This document shows positions 1 to 12,512 of a stretch of DNA of 64,000 nt, one piece after another. Position numbers and translations under genes: made by a program. Numbering within the stretch: the first letter of the stretch is position 1; each line of letters starts with the position of its first letter. Source of the DNA: Saxidomus purpurata. Its lineage: Eukaryota; Mollusca; Bivalvia; Venerida; Veneridae. The notes under the pieces are model-generated. The model did no database searches. It saw only the letters and a program-made list of their open reading frames with translations, and had not been told where the DNA came from. Where the stretch lies: NCBI GenBank assembly GCA_022818135.1, contig JAFMSR010000006.1, positions 35,566,997 to 35,630,996 of the forward strand. The letters run 5' to 3'.

Positions 1-3000
1 ATATATTTTGAGTTTCAAGTCAATACCTTTGATAATTTGCAAGATATTTGAATTTATAAAAAACTTTAACCAAAAATTCTAAGTTAAAAAGGGGCATAAA
101 TCTGTCAAAAATCAAAACAGAGTTATGGGGATTGTTTCCTCAGGTGTAGATGTTGATGGTAAACAAACAGTTTGAGTTTCAAGTCAATACCTTTGATAGT
201 ATTCAGGATATTTGACTTTATTAAAAACTTTAACCAAAAATTCTAAGTTAAAAAGGGGCATAAATCTGTCAAAAATCAAAACAGAGTTATGAGGATTGTT
301 TCCTCAGGCGTAGATGTTGATGGTAAAGATATACTTTGAGTTTCAAGTCAATACCTTTTATAATATGCAAGATATTTGAATTTATAAAAAACTTTAACCA
401 AAAATTTTAAGTTAACAAGAGCTGTCACATGACAGCACGCTTGACTATTCGAAAGCTTGTTGGTAAAATGGGGTTTTTGTCTAAGAACAGGAGTATTGTG
501 TAATTGTCTATAAGAATTAAGGTCAAAGATATGAAACTTGTTCAAAGACCTTTGTAAATGTACATTGCATTCAAGGCCTTACTCTGGATTCTGCAAGCCA
601 ACTGGAGGGAGGATGGGGGGGGATAATTTCAAAGAAATACATGACCTTGTATATTTGATCATGAATAATTTTGTAACTTTTCAAAATTGATATGTATAGA
701 ATTAAAAAAGCATGACCGCTTCATGCTGCATAATTATTCTATGACATTTCAAAAGAAAGCCATTTTGAGTATTTCCATTTTAGTCTGGAAAAACTGTGAC
801 AAAATTCTAAGTTAAAAAGGGCATAAATATGTCAAAAATCAAAAACATTGGTGAAGATGTTGACAGTAAATATGTTCGATAGTATTCTTTAACAAAACAT
901 TCAAAGTTAAAAAGGGACACAAATCTATCAAAAATCAAAACAGAGTTATGGGGATTGTTTCCTCAGGTGTAGATGTTGATGGTAAACATATATTTTGAGT
1001 TTCAAGTCAATACCTTATATAGTATTCAAGATATTTGAATTTACAAAAAAAAATACCAAAACTTCTAAGTTAAAAAGGGGCATAAATCTGTCAAAAATCA
1101 AAACAGAGTTATGGGAATTGTTTCCTCAGGTGTATAATGTTGATGGTAGACACATACTTTGAGTTTCAAGTCAATACCTTATATAGTATTCAAGATATTT
1201 GAATTTACAAACAAAAAATACCAAAACTTCTAAGTTAAAAAGGGGCATAAATCTGTCAAAAATCAAAACAGAGTTATGGGAATTGTTTCCTCAGGTGTAT
1301 ATGTTGATGGTAGACACATACTTTGAGTTTCAAGTCAATACCTTCGATAGTATTCAAGATATTTGAATTTAAAAAAAAACTTTAACCAAAAATTCTAAGT
1401 TAAAAAGGGGCATCAACCTGTCAAAAATCAAAACAGAGTTATGGGGATTGTTTCCTCAGGTGTAGATGTTGATGGTAGACACATACTTTGAGTTTCAAGT
1501 CAATACCTTTGATAATATTCAAGATATTTGAATTTATAAAAAACTTTAACCAAAAATTCTAAGTTAAAAAGGGGCATAAATCTGTCAAAAATCAAAACAG
1601 AGTTATGGGGATTGTTTCCTCAGGTGTAGATGTTGATGGTAAACAAACAGTTTGAGTTTCAAGTCAATACCTTTGATAGTATTCAGGATATTTGACTTTA
1701 TTAAAAACTTTAACCAAAAATTCTAAGTTAAAAAGGGGCATAAATCTGTCAAAAATCAAAACAGAGTTATGAGGATTGTTTCCTCAGGCGTAGATGTTGA
1801 TGGTAAAGATATACTTTGAGTTTCAAGTCAATACCTTTTATAATATGCAAGATATTTGAATTTATAAAAAACTTTAACCAAAAATTTTAAGTTAACAAGA
1901 GCTGTCACATGACAGCACGCTTGACTATTCGAAAGCTTGTTGGTAAAATGGGGTTTTTGTCTAAGAACAGGAGTATTGTGTAATTGTCTATAAGAATTAA
2001 GGTCAAAGATATGAAACTTGTTCAAAGACCTTTGTAAATGTACATTGCATTCAAGGCCTTACTCTGGATTCTGCAAGCCAACTGGAGGGAGGATGGGGGG
2101 GGATAATTTCAAAGAAATACATGACCTTGTATATTTGATCATGAATAATTTTGTAACTTTTCAAAATTGATATGTATAGAATTAAAAAAGCATGACCGCT
2201 TCATGCTGCATAATTATTCTATGACATTTCAAAAGAAAGCCATTTTGAGTATTTCCATTTTAGTCTGGAAAAACTGTGACAAAATTCTAAGTTAAAAAGG
2301 GCATAAATATGTCAAAAATCAAAAACATTGGTGAAGATGTTGACAGTAAATATGTTCGATAGTATTCTTTAACAAAACATTCAAAGTTAAAAAGGGACAC
2401 AAATCTATCAAAAATCAAAACAGAGTTATGGGGATTGTTTCCTCAGGTGTAGATGTTGATGGTAAACATATATTTTGAGTTTCAAGTCAATACCTTATAT
2501 AGTATTCAAGATATTTGAATTTACAAAAAAAAAATACCAAAACTTCTAAGTTAAAAAGGGGCATAAATCTGTCAAAAATCAAAACAGAGTTATGGGAATT
2601 GTTTCCTCAGGTGTATAATGTTGATGGTAGACACATACTTTGAGTTTCAAGTCAATACCTTATATAGTATTCAAGATATTTGAATTTACAAACAAAAAAT
2701 ACCAAAACTTCTAAGTTAAAAAGGGGCATAAATCTGTCAAAAATCAAAACAGAGTTATGGGAATTGTTTCCTCAGGTGTATATGTTGATGGTAGACACAT
2801 ACTTTGAGTTTCAAGTCAATACCTTCGATAGTATTCAAGATATTTGAATTTAAAAAAAACTTTAACCAAAAATTCTAAGTTAAAAAGGGGCATCAACCTG
2901 TCAAAAATCAAAACAGAGTTATGGGGATTGTTTCCTCAGGTGTAGATGTTGATGGTAGACACATACTTTGAGTTTCAAGTCAATACCTTTGATAATATTC

Positions 3001-4610
3001 AAGATATTTGAATTTATAAAAAACTTTAACCAAAAATTCTAAGTTAAAAAGGGGCATAAATCTGTCAAAAATCAAAACAGAGTTATGGGGATTGTTTCCT
3101 CAGGTGTAGATGTTGATGGTAAACAAACAGTTTGAGTTTCAAGTCAATACCTTTGATAGTATTCAGGATATTTGACTTTATTAAAAACTTTAACCAAAAA
3201 TTCTAAGTTAAAAAGGGGCATAAATCTGTCAAAAATCAAAACAGAGTTATGAGGATTGTTTCCTCAGGCGTAGATGTTGATGGTAAAGATATACTTTGAG
3301 TTTCAAGTCAATACCTTTTATAATATGCAAGATATTTGAATTTATAAAAAACTTTAACCAAAAATTTTAAGTTAACAAGAGCTGTCACATGACAGCACGC
3401 TTGACTATTCGAAAGCTTGTTGGTAAAATGGGGTTTTTGTCTAAGAACAGGAGTATTGTGTAATTGTCTATAAGAATTAAGGTCAAAGATATGAAACTTG
3501 TTCAAAGACCTTTGTAAATGTACATTGCATTCAAGGCCTTACTCTGGATTCTGCAAGCCAACTGGAGGGAGGATGGGGGGGGATAATTTCAAAGAAATAC
3601 ATGACCTTGTATATTTGATCATGAATAATTTTGTAACTTTTCAAAATTGATATGTATAGAATTAAAAAAGCATGACCGCTTCATGCTGCATAATTATTCT
3701 ATGACATTTCAAAAGAAAGCCATTTTGAGTATTTCCATTTTAGTCTGGAAAAACTGTGACAAAATTCTAAGTTAAAAAGGGCATAAATATGTCAAAAATC
3801 AAAAACATTGGTGAAGATGTTGACAGTAAATATGTTCGATAGTATTCTTTAACAAAACATTCAAAGTTAAAAAGGGACACAAATCTATCAAAAATCAAAA
3901 CAGAGTTATGGGGATTGTTTCCTCAGGTGTAGATGTTGATGGTAAACATATATTTTGAGTTTCAAGTCAATACCTTATATAGTATTCAAGATATTTGAAT
4001 TTACAAAAAAAAAAAAACCAAAACTTCTAAGTTAAAAAGGGGCATAAATCTGTCAAAAATCAAAACAGAGTTATGGGAATTGTTTCCTCAGGTGTATAAT
4101 GTTGATGGTAGACACATACTTTGAGTTTCAAGTCAATACCTTATATAGTATTCAAGATATTTGAATTTACAAACAAAAAATACCAAAACTTCTAAGTTAA
4201 AAAGGGGCATAAATCTGTCAAAAATCAAAACAGAGTTATGGGAATTGTTTCCTCAGGTGTATATGTTGATGGTAGACACATACTTTGAGTTTCAAGTCAA
4301 TACCTTCGATAGTATTCAAGATATTTGAATTTAAAAAAAAACTTTAACCAAAAATTCTAAGTTAAAAAGGGGCATCAACCTGTCAAAAATCAAAACAGAG
4401 TTATGGGGATTGTTTCCTCAGGTGTAGATGTTGATGGTAGACACATACTTTGAGTTTCAAGTCAATACCTTTGATAATATTCAAGATATTTGAATTTATA
4501 AAAAACTTTAACCAAAATTCTAAGTTAGAAAGGGGCATAAATCTGTCAAAAGTCAAAACAGAGTTATGGGGATTGTTTCCTCAGGTGAAGATGTTGATGG
4601 TAGACACATA
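1..4610 (-). repeat. Family A higher-order tandem repeat, 1480-bp unit
   Basis: Three full units and a partial fourth recur with a period of exactly 1480 bp. Each unit holds six monomers of about 164-173 bp, starting near GAGTTTCAAGTCAATACC and ending TAGATGTTGATGG, plus a ~650-bp stretch (about 340-985 in the first unit) that starts as a monomer and then diverges. Units are almost identical; the obvious differences are A-run lengths near 1027, 2521 and 4001. The array runs off the left edge. Read on the minus strand it is the body of an element whose 5' end lies at 6181-6206. Open frames inside it recur only because the DNA recurs and show no coding signal. Confidence 0.93.
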
Positions 4611-5487
4611 CAGTTGACTCTCAGTATCTCAAACTCGCTTACCTCGAATTTCCGTTTAAGTCGAAGAAATTCTAAAGTCCCGTCAAATTTCCTTCTTTAT
4701 CTATGTACTTTAACTCCTTTTAAGACAAAATTTGACATATCGAGACTCCGGATGTGTCGAAGGGATTTTTTGGTCCCGTCAATCAAATTCCAGTGTATTG
4801 TCAACTCGTTAAGTCGAAGTGCGAAAGTCGCCATCGGATCAAAGGTGCGGCGGATCAAAATAACGGTGAAACGTTGTCATGCCAATTCACACGTGTCGTA
4901 ATGATTGTTGTTTGTTTTTCATGGATTTACTTTAATTGCCGGTGACTACGCATAATTAATGATGAAAAATGTGGAAATTACTTTAAAGACTTAATTTATT
5001 TGAGAGGTTAAATGATAATAGTGATTGGGTTTTATAAAAAAAAAGATGATTTCTGAACGAATAAATCAGTCTGTAAGTATTTTGTTTTGTAGTTAGATGC
5101 TGTTCTTATGTTTAGAATATACGAATGTTCTGACTTCCGGTTCAAGAAGCGCTACTTTCACTTTCGCCCGACGCGTACTTCCGCTTTCGCTCGGGCCGAT
5201 ACAAGTATGTAAATGTGCTTGATATTATTACTAAGAGCTGTTTTGGTATATGCAAAAATAAAATGTAATTAAAATTGAATTTGTGTTCCAATGTTTCAGG
5301 GAAAATTTGCATCAATAAAATAAATACAAATAGTTGTCTGTCTTGAAAACAGGGAATTTTGTGCACTATTCGTCCATATACGTCAAAAAAAAAAAACAAC
5401 TAAAAGACCCTCCTCGTACCTCGAACTTCGTTTATCTCGAAGTAAAAGGTCTGGTCCCTTGAAATTCGAGATAACGAGAGTCAACTG
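4611..5487. mobile_element. TA-flanked MITE, pogo/Tigger-like (877 bp)
   Basis: Terminal inverted repeats start CAGTTGACTCTC and share about 20 of the first 23 positions at the two ends. A TA sits immediately outside each end (4609-4610 and 5488-5489). Removing the element rejoins the family A monomer (GGTAGACACATA followed by CTTTGAGTCAATACC), so the borders are certain. No transposase frame is present; it is non-autonomous. CAGT termini with a TA duplication fit the pogo/Tigger branch of Tc1-mariner. Superfamily assignment rests only on the ends. Confidence 0.85.
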
Positions 5488-5489
5488 TA

Positions 5490-6206
5490 CTTTGAGTCAA
5501 TACCTTTGATAGTATTCAAGATATTTGAATTTATAAAAAACTTTAACCAAAATTTCTAAGTTAAAAAGGGGCATAAATCTGTCAAAAATCAAAACAGAGT
5601 TATGGGGATTGTTTCCTCAGGTGAAGATGTTGATGGTAAAGATATATTTTGAGTTTCAAGTCAATACCTTTGATAGTATTCAAGATATTTGACTTTATGA
5701 AAAACTTTAACCAACGCAGACGCCGACGCTGGGGCGAGTGCAATAGTCTCCTTATTCTTCGAATAGTCGCGCTAAAAAGGGGCATAAATCTGTCAAAAAT
5801 CAAAACAGAGTTATGGGGATTGTTTCCTCAGGTGTAGATGTTGATGGTAAAGATATATTTTGAGTTTCAAGTCAATACCTTTGATAGTATTCAAGATATT
5901 TGACTTTATTAAAAACTTTAACCAACGCAGACGCCGACGCCGGGGCGAGTGCAATAGTCTCCTTATTCTTCGAATAGTCGAGCTAAAAAGGGGCATAATT
6001 CTGTCAAAATGCTTGATAGAGTTACCTCCTCCTGTGTACAGGTTGGGGGCATGATGGTGAACAAGTGTGCAAAGTTTCAAAGCCAGATGACAATTGAATT
6101 GGAAAATATTTGAGGTGGTACGCAAACTTTAACATTAGTGGTTACGCCGACGCTGACGCTCAGGTGACTAGGATAGCTCTCCTTATTCTTCGAATAGTCG
6201 AGCTAA
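5490..6206 (-). repeat. Family A element, 5' terminal part with GC-rich monomers
   Basis: Family A monomers continue after the MITE, now carrying a GC-rich insert (CAGACGCCGACGC...GGGGCGAGTGC) and the motif CTTATTCTTCGAATAGTCG just before the AAAAAGGGGCATAA block. On the minus strand the element starts after a T-run with TAGCTCGACTATTCGAAGAA, an imperfect stem-loop. That is the 5' architecture seen in the other families of this window. Minus-strand fragments of the same family recur at 23114-23262, 28346-29117 and in the tandem copy. Confidence 0.8.
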
Positions 6207-8160
6207 AAAAAAAGAGTATAGAAAATTCTCGTATGTCTTTCATTGAACAATTATGCTTCTTTCTCCGCGACTCGAGGGTCTAAGGAATGATTCTGCATAT
6301 TCTATGTTTAAAAAGACTTTTTCCAAATTAAATTTAACTCTAAAAATCTAAGATAACTATTCATTATTCCTCTTAGAAACACAATTTGATGCAGTCATTT
6401 GTTGTTTACACAAAATTACCTGATATGTTATGACCTCTGACTCTCTGATACACTCTTGACACTTTCTCCGCGATCCGAGGATTCTGATTGGCTGAAATTG
6501 GGCTGTTCCATTATGTGCTTCCCACACTTTTTACAGGTAAATTCAGTAAGTATGTTCTAAACGCAAGGGAAATAATCACTCCTGACCAATGGCAAAATGG
6601 AGGATAAGAATTTTCAGCTTATTTCCATGAAATATGTTAAAATGGATAAGTTTTTTTAATACTTTTGAAAATAAAAGTTTTTTTACATGATAATTCTTCA
6701 AATACCTGCTTGATTCGCATGATTTTTCTCGTAAACGTGCAGTGATTTTTTTACTTTTTTTGGCAACAGCCCTGCCTTTCAAATTGGGAATTTTTGGCGC
6801 GATAAACCTCAAAATTGGGAAAAAGTACCAAAACTTAATAAAAACATTATTTTGAAAAGTTTTATTTTAAGGTAAATTAATATGTCATTTAAATGTCCTT
6901 GCTTCTTTAATTTACAACTTCATCTTTCTATGTTTCATACCTTTAAAGCTGTCCACTAAACATTCGTTTCTCATTGACATTATTCAGTTCAATTTTTTTG
7001 GTGACATAAATGGACATATACGGACCCTGCATAAACGCATTACAGCGTCCAAACTAAGTTGAATAAGATGATTTAACTTTACAAAAAGATGTTCGAATGT
7101 CCGCAGTGCCGATGGCGTGTTTAAGTTTTATTTTCTTATTATAAAATTGAAATTATGCGACATTTTCCGATAATTAGGGTAATTTTCTAACAATTTTTTA
7201 CCGACACATTTTGACGCATGAAAAGGCGTTTAGCGACCGTGATGAAAGTCATACTAAATGCCGTACTATGCCGTGACCCGTTTTATGTAAACAACGCGCG
7301 CCGAATTGGCAACAAAATTCTGCAAATAAACCATAATCAGAGTCGGATTTTCATGATTATTTGCATCGTTTTAGTTCAACTTTCACAAGAAATCAATCTA
7401 ATTGGGAAAAATCTTCTCGTTTTTGGGAATTTTGAAACCTTTTTTTGGGGAATTTTGACCATTTTTGTCAATTGGGAAGACTCCGAATTTCGGAGTCAAA
7501 TCGGCGCAAAAAAATCACTGACGTGTAAAATCGCTCGATACCAAACTTGCATCGAATCCGGATGTTTGGTATTATTTCGCGTGCGACCATTCGTCGGAAA
7601 TAACTATCACGCGAATCACGGAGAAACCTCGGATCGGGGAGAAAGAAGGATATAGATACAACTTGCCTATGGCCATTTATAAAAGACTAAGTAACGGAAG
7701 AAAGGAAGGGAAGTTGTCACAAATCTTTCAGAAAAACATCATACTGGTTACTTTGAACATGTAGAAAATCAAAACTAAAACTAAAACTCTAAAACTATAT
7801 CCCACAAGGGAGACCACCTGACCACTGCAGCCGATTATTAAGACACATACACGCAAGACTGTATCAATGTGACAGTTTGACATAAGATGTACTCGAGTAA
7901 AACTGATAAATGCTTGTAAAAAATCAAGATCTATTCCGTCTTTTAAATAAGAATACAAAGTATTTCACTATAAATGATGTTACACCTGTATTCCCGTTTC
8001 CTTCGTCGCCATGTTTTTGTAGCTTATATCATAGAGCAGACAAATTAATTGAAGAAAAAAAATCTCAAAGTATAATCTAGTCTGCACCTTAATGATTTGT
8101 AAACTGCACATTTCTTACAAAATAATATCAATAATATAAGGATTAAAAAGTAAACAGACA
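6207..8160. other. Non-coding stretch, no gene recognised
   Basis: AT-rich unique sequence. A 145-codon open frame on the plus strand at 7218-7655 lies in a locally CpG-richer patch, but shows no recognisable domain, no convincing splice sites and no repeated homologue here. A GGCGCG-containing patch near 6793-6800 could be promoter-like. Nothing else can be supported. Confidence 0.5.
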
Positions 8161-8222
8161 GTTTTCCTTTGAACAATATTTATTTTTGTGGGTATATACG
8201 GCTCAAAATTTTACCGCCAAAA

Positions 8223-8681
8223 GGTATGAGACGCCTAAATACATTTCCATAGACTTACATTATAAGGGTTTCTTCCGGTGCGACTACCCAAAATCTCACC
8301 GACTGCTGAAATGAGCTTTATTTTGTAGAATCAACCTAGTCCCACATAAAAATAACAAAATTTATACATGTGATCCAATACTTTATGCCAGTAATTTGGA
8401 GCTCAATGACACCACCCCCATTTTTGTGGCAGTTTTAGTGGTCACCGACCAAATATGTCAGTATTTTCAAATACCAAATATTTTGATTATAATTTATATC
8501 CAGATTTTCCTTTTCATATTTCATTTGTGATCTATCATGCAGCGATTATTTCAAAATAATTTTTCTTGTATGCATCCACTTAGTTTCAGCCAATCAGCAA
8601 TCAAACACATAGTGTAGGTCTGCATGTTCCCTAGACAAAATCACCTGCTTCCGGTTTTCACCGATTTAGGCGTCTCATACC
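8223..8681. mobile_element. Putative MITE with 18-bp perfect terminal inverted repeats
   Basis: GGTATGAGACGCCTAAAT at 8223-8240 is repeated exactly in inverse orientation at 8664-8681. A weaker match (TTTTAC) continues outside, so the true ends may lie 15-25 bp further out. The ~460-bp interior has no coding frame. No target duplication could be assigned with confidence, so the superfamily is unknown. Confidence 0.5.
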
Positions 8682-8719
8682 AAAATGTCAAAGTAGTAAA
8701 ACTCTATAGGAGGTTTTAG

Positions 8720-10254
8720 TGTGTCGTCACATCCGGGATTTTCCGTTACTAAATAGAGCGTGGCCGTCAAACACAGCGGATGTAAATACAATTTCCGTTA
8801 TACATGCGCATCCCAACAATAAAAGTTCTGCCTTAGAAGTCATGGGTAACTTGCATATATTTCTTCCTCACAGTTTGGAGAATTAATTTTAATTCTGAAT
8901 TCAATTAAAAAACTCCTCATATTATTAAATTAAAATCCAAGGGCTAACATTGGATTTGTGATGGAGAAATGCTTTGGAAATTGGCGTGTCCGCGTAAGCG
9001 TCTATCCGAAATTAGGTACACTTTGTATCTCTCGGCCGTATTTCCAGCCGACAAAAATGAGTTTCATACCTTAGACTTTCCAATTTAACTTGTTGAAGAA
9101 TGGATTTGAATACTCGTCTGTTATTTTTCACAAAATAATTTGTCAATAGAATAGATTTTAAGTTTTGTTTTGTTTATGTTGTTTAAAACACATGCTGACT
9201 GCCGCTGCATATTGTTGTGATCTTGCTTACAAATAGAAGAACCCACTGAATGCACACCTATTATGTTGTTTGTTGGATATTGATATGACATTCAAACTGG
9301 ACCAACTATGGGAATGATAGGGGAGGGGGTGGGGGCTGTAACTGAGCATGACATTACTGTCCAGTTACATGTATGTTACAATTATTTTGTTCAAGCAATA
9401 CAACAAAGCATGAAAATCAGTCTCTAAATCTCACAATAATGGCTAATCTCCTGATTTATCACACAACCATTAAGTTATATTAGATCTACTTTATTTGACA
9501 CAAATACACAACAAATATCTCGCTACTCCCTCACTTCTCCCTGTAGGCTCCAAACTTCTCCCTATTTAAGCTCAGGGAGAAGTGACTTCTCCCTAAAATT
9601 TTGCTCTAGCTATATAGACCCCTGATTTTATAAAAGAAAATAACCATTGAGTAGATGTGTCCATCATTTATTTTTTTAAATGATCATTCTAAATATTAAC
9701 TTTAAATATATTTGAATGATTCAAAGAATAAAATATGATTAAACATCTGTAAATGGCTTTAAACAATCTCGTTCAAGTGTTTTATAAAACAAATATAAAT
9801 GATAGATCAATATATCAGTAAATATCGCTTATATAGTGGCATGTAACTGCCCCCTCAGTTGATAATATGGTCGATATTCATTAATGTCGAGCATGCGTAG
9901 AAGTGTGTGAAAGACCTGTACTTCAGGTGACTTAACAATGAAAAAAATAAGGCCCGCAGACAGGCGTGCTCAAGTGCACTATTACATGTAGCGTCTCTGT
10001 CAATCAAATGCTCAAGTGGGTGTGAATAAGTTGCAGTTCACATTCTTACGTCACAGATATTGTAACCCAATATTTTAAGTACTGTGAAGCAACTTTTCAA
10101 GTGACGTCAAACTCATCTGTAACTGTAATATAAGTTAGCCTCCATAAAATTTTCCGAAACTATCACTAAGACATTATTAATATTTTTTTCTTCTAACACT
10201 GTTTTTGTAAGTACACAAATCCCCTCGACCTAATTATTGATATCAATAATTGTC
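8720..10254. other. AT-rich non-coding stretch
   Basis: No gene or exon is recognisable. It contains a candidate Helitron-like 3' end at 9574-9609, listed separately, and otherwise unique AT-rich sequence. Confidence 0.5.
9574..9609 (+). other. Perfect hairpin followed by CTAG: Helitron-like 3' terminus candidate
   Basis: AGGGAGAAG / TGA / CTTCTCCCT forms a perfect 9-bp hairpin (9574-9594). It is followed 9 nt later by CTCTAG (9604-9609). Classical Helitrons end with a hairpin about 10-12 nt before CTRR. A third CTTCTCCCT copy sits just upstream at 9555-9563. No matching 5' end was identified, so this is only a terminus-like structure. Confidence 0.3.
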
Positions 10255-10395
10255 ATTTGGTCTGACTTTTTTTTACTTGAAACTCACTTTTTTCTGCTCG
10301 AAACTCGCTTTTTCTGACTCGAAACTCACTTTTCTGACTAGAAACTCACTCTTGCCAACTAGAACTCACTTTTTCTTACTTGAAGCTCGCTTTTT
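10255..10395. repeat. ~20-bp minisatellite, left part (split by family B element)
   Basis: About seven degenerate copies of a unit like CTCACTTTTTCTGACTCGAAA. The same unit resumes in the same orientation at 11299, on the far side of the family B element, so one array has been split by the insertion. Confidence 0.8.
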
Positions 10396-11298
10396 GTCGA
10401 GCCGCTCGCGAAAGCTCGATAAAGTTGTCCCTAAAATGGCAGTTCGGTGTATGTGCGTGCGTGCATCTGTCCGAGTTTAGTTTGTCCGGGCTGTAACTTA
10501 TCCATGGATCAAGGGATTCTTAAATAACTTGGCACAAATGTTCACCATCATGAGACGGAGTGTCATGCGCAAGAACCAGGTCCCAAGGTCAAGGTCACAC
10601 TTAGAGGTTAAAGGTCAAATTCAAGAATGACTTTGTCCGGAGCATTATCTACTTCATGCATGGAGGGATTTCGATGTAACTTGGTACAAATGTTCACCAT
10701 CATGAGATATGAGTGTCATGCGCAAGAACCAGGTCCCTAGTTCCAAGGTCAAGGTCACACTTAGAGGCCAAAGGTCAGATACAAGAATAATTCAAGAATG
10801 ACTTTGTCCAGAGCATTTCTTCTTCATGCATGGAGGGATTTTGATGTTACTTGGCACAAATGTTCACCATCATGAGGAGTGTCATGTGCAAGAACCAGGT
10901 CTAAGGTCAAGGTCACACTTAGAGGTTAATGGTCAAATTCAAGAATATCTTTGTCTGGAGCTTAGAGGCCAAAGGTCAGATACAAGAATAATTCAAGAAT
11001 GACTTTGTCCGGAGCATTTCTTCTTCATGCATGGAGGGATTTTGATGTAACTTGGCACAAATGTTTAGCACCATGAGCTACCCTTGTTTATAGAATTTCT
11101 TCCCTTTGTTGTTACTATAAATAGCTTATATTGTAACTTTTTTATTACTGGCCGTAGAGAAAAATCGAGACCACTTTTCTGTGGTACAACATGCATGTTA
11201 CATCCAATATTTAGGTGTATTTTGACCTGTCTCTACTTGGTAAGGAGTTAGTCCTTTTGACAGCTGGCGGGCTCGACATGTTGCACGTGGGCATCTAG
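10396..11298 (+). mobile_element. Family B rolling-circle-like (HINE-like) element, copy 1
   Basis: It begins GTCGAGCC in a T-run, with a 5' stem-loop (TCGAG...CTCGA), then a GTGCGTGCGTGC-type leader. About five ~155-bp modules follow, each with ATGCATGGAGGGATTT, GTAACTTGGCACAAATG and CAAGGTCAAGGTCACAC. The 3' end carries GGCTCGACA, the inverse of the 5' TGTCGAGCC, a short hairpin and GGGCATCTAG, followed by TT. Both ends are defined because a 20-bp minisatellite flanks it in one orientation. No protein is encoded. The architecture fits a non-autonomous Helentron; no Rep/helicase is present to prove it. Confidence 0.8.
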
Positions 11299-11425
11299 TT
11301 CTAACTTGAAACTCACTTTTTCTGACTCGAAACTCACCTTTTGCAACTCGAATCTCACCTTTCCTAACTCGAAACTCACCTTTTCTAACTTGAAAATCGC
11401 TTTTTCTAACTCGAAACTCACTACT
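11299..11425. repeat. ~20-bp minisatellite, right part
   Basis: Continuation of the array at 10255-10395 after the family B insertion; units such as AACTCGAAACTCACCTTTTC. Confidence 0.8.
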
Positions 11426-12377
11426 TGAAAAAAAGAAATCCTCGTTTTCCTTCATTTTTTGTTTTTCTTAGTAAACATCATTACATTTAAGGAATAAGAG
11501 CTCAGTGAATTCTAATGAAATAAAAACTCGTTTTTAACTTCACTCAGACTTTCTTGCAATTCATAGAACGAAGGTTATAATGTAATCATGTCCTGTATCT
11601 GATAAGCTTGACCCAAACAGATGAGGAAGACAATTAACACACCATGAAGAATATGGGCTCATTACCAGGGTATAATTATGAATCCTGCTGAGATGCTAAT
11701 AGTACAGTTACTTGCTTTTTGGTTTTCGGTAAAAAGAAAAGTGGGTTTTCAATATACAACTGTACTGTATACCAATATACATTTGTTGTTTATTATTTTT
11801 TTGAAAACCATTGCATCTTGTTATCAGATCCTTTTTGTTATACTTTATAATGTAACTTGCTGCTGTACGTCGCGTTCCTCTACGCGCTAAGCGGCTATGT
11901 TTTGCAGACGTGATGTTACTTATTTATTATAATATACAATGTAATTTACTGCACCTGAAGAATATGTACTGTTGTAACAATAAAGTCGAAACATTATGTG
12001 CAAAAACACGTTGTGATTAATTTTACTTCTCAGTTAATATAGGAATACAGAACATGTTGTAGAAGAACATAAGATCTTTAAAATAAAATTCAAAATGCTG
12101 AATGCCAGTAACAGATTGTGTCTATTCAGCAATCTCCAGCAGACTGCTGATATTTCCGTAAAATATTGCTGAAGTGAAGGTTGCTAACTCATTTTTGTGT
12201 TTCGTTGTATCTTTTCATTTTTTTACAATTAAATCAAAGCAAGGAGAATAGGAAACCACACAAATAAGTAATCTTATAATCTAAGTTCTCTTACCAATTG
12301 AAATGTTAAGATTTTAACAAAAGTAAAGTTATTTTTTTATATTTTACCATTGTTTGAAATGTTTATCTTCTATTCAG
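11426..12377 (+). other. Intron-like sequence upstream of the TM5/6 exon
   Basis: No exon is identified before the acceptor at 12376-12377. About 11950-12377 is clearly homologous to 24066-24462, upstream of the truncated TM5/6 exon of the second gene copy: both carry GAAGAATATGTAC and TTGTGATTAATTTTA. This part therefore belongs to the transporter gene intron and was duplicated with it. Confidence 0.6.
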
Positions 12378-12512
12378 GAAATTGGGGTGTTTGGTCGGTA
12401 CTGTTTGTTTTCATATGTTCTGCTCTCATATGCCTGCTGCTGTTTCCACTGTGTCCAGAGAGTCCTGGATATGTACTTATTAAAAAGAACAATGAAGATG
12501 GCACGCAGAAAG
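12378..12512 (+). CDS. SLC2A-like sugar transporter, TM5/6 exon with CPESP motif (gene copy 1)
   Basis: One internal exon of 135 nt (phase 1 in, phase 1 out) between acceptor TATTCAG and donor GTGAGT. With the borrowed first base it encodes GNWGVWSVLF, a hydrophobic helix, then LFPLCPESPGYVLIKKNNED. Facilitative glucose/fructose transporters carry PESPRYLL(I)xKxxE just after TM6, and class II members such as GLUT5 are closest in wording. The conserved Arg of PESPR is Gly here. Exons for TM1-TM5 of this copy are not seen upstream in the window. A 24-bp minisatellite starts exactly at the donor. Family call is strong; substrate is unknown. Confidence 0.8.

Noticed and set aside
348..3505. Three identical 65-codon minus-strand frames at 348, 1828 and 3308
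   Set aside because: They are the same DNA repeated with the 1480-bp unit. No start context, domain or splice signal supports coding.
7218..7655. 145-codon plus-strand open frame as a gene
   Set aside because: No domain, no flanking splice sites or promoter evidence, and no homologue in the window. Left as part of a non-coding stretch.
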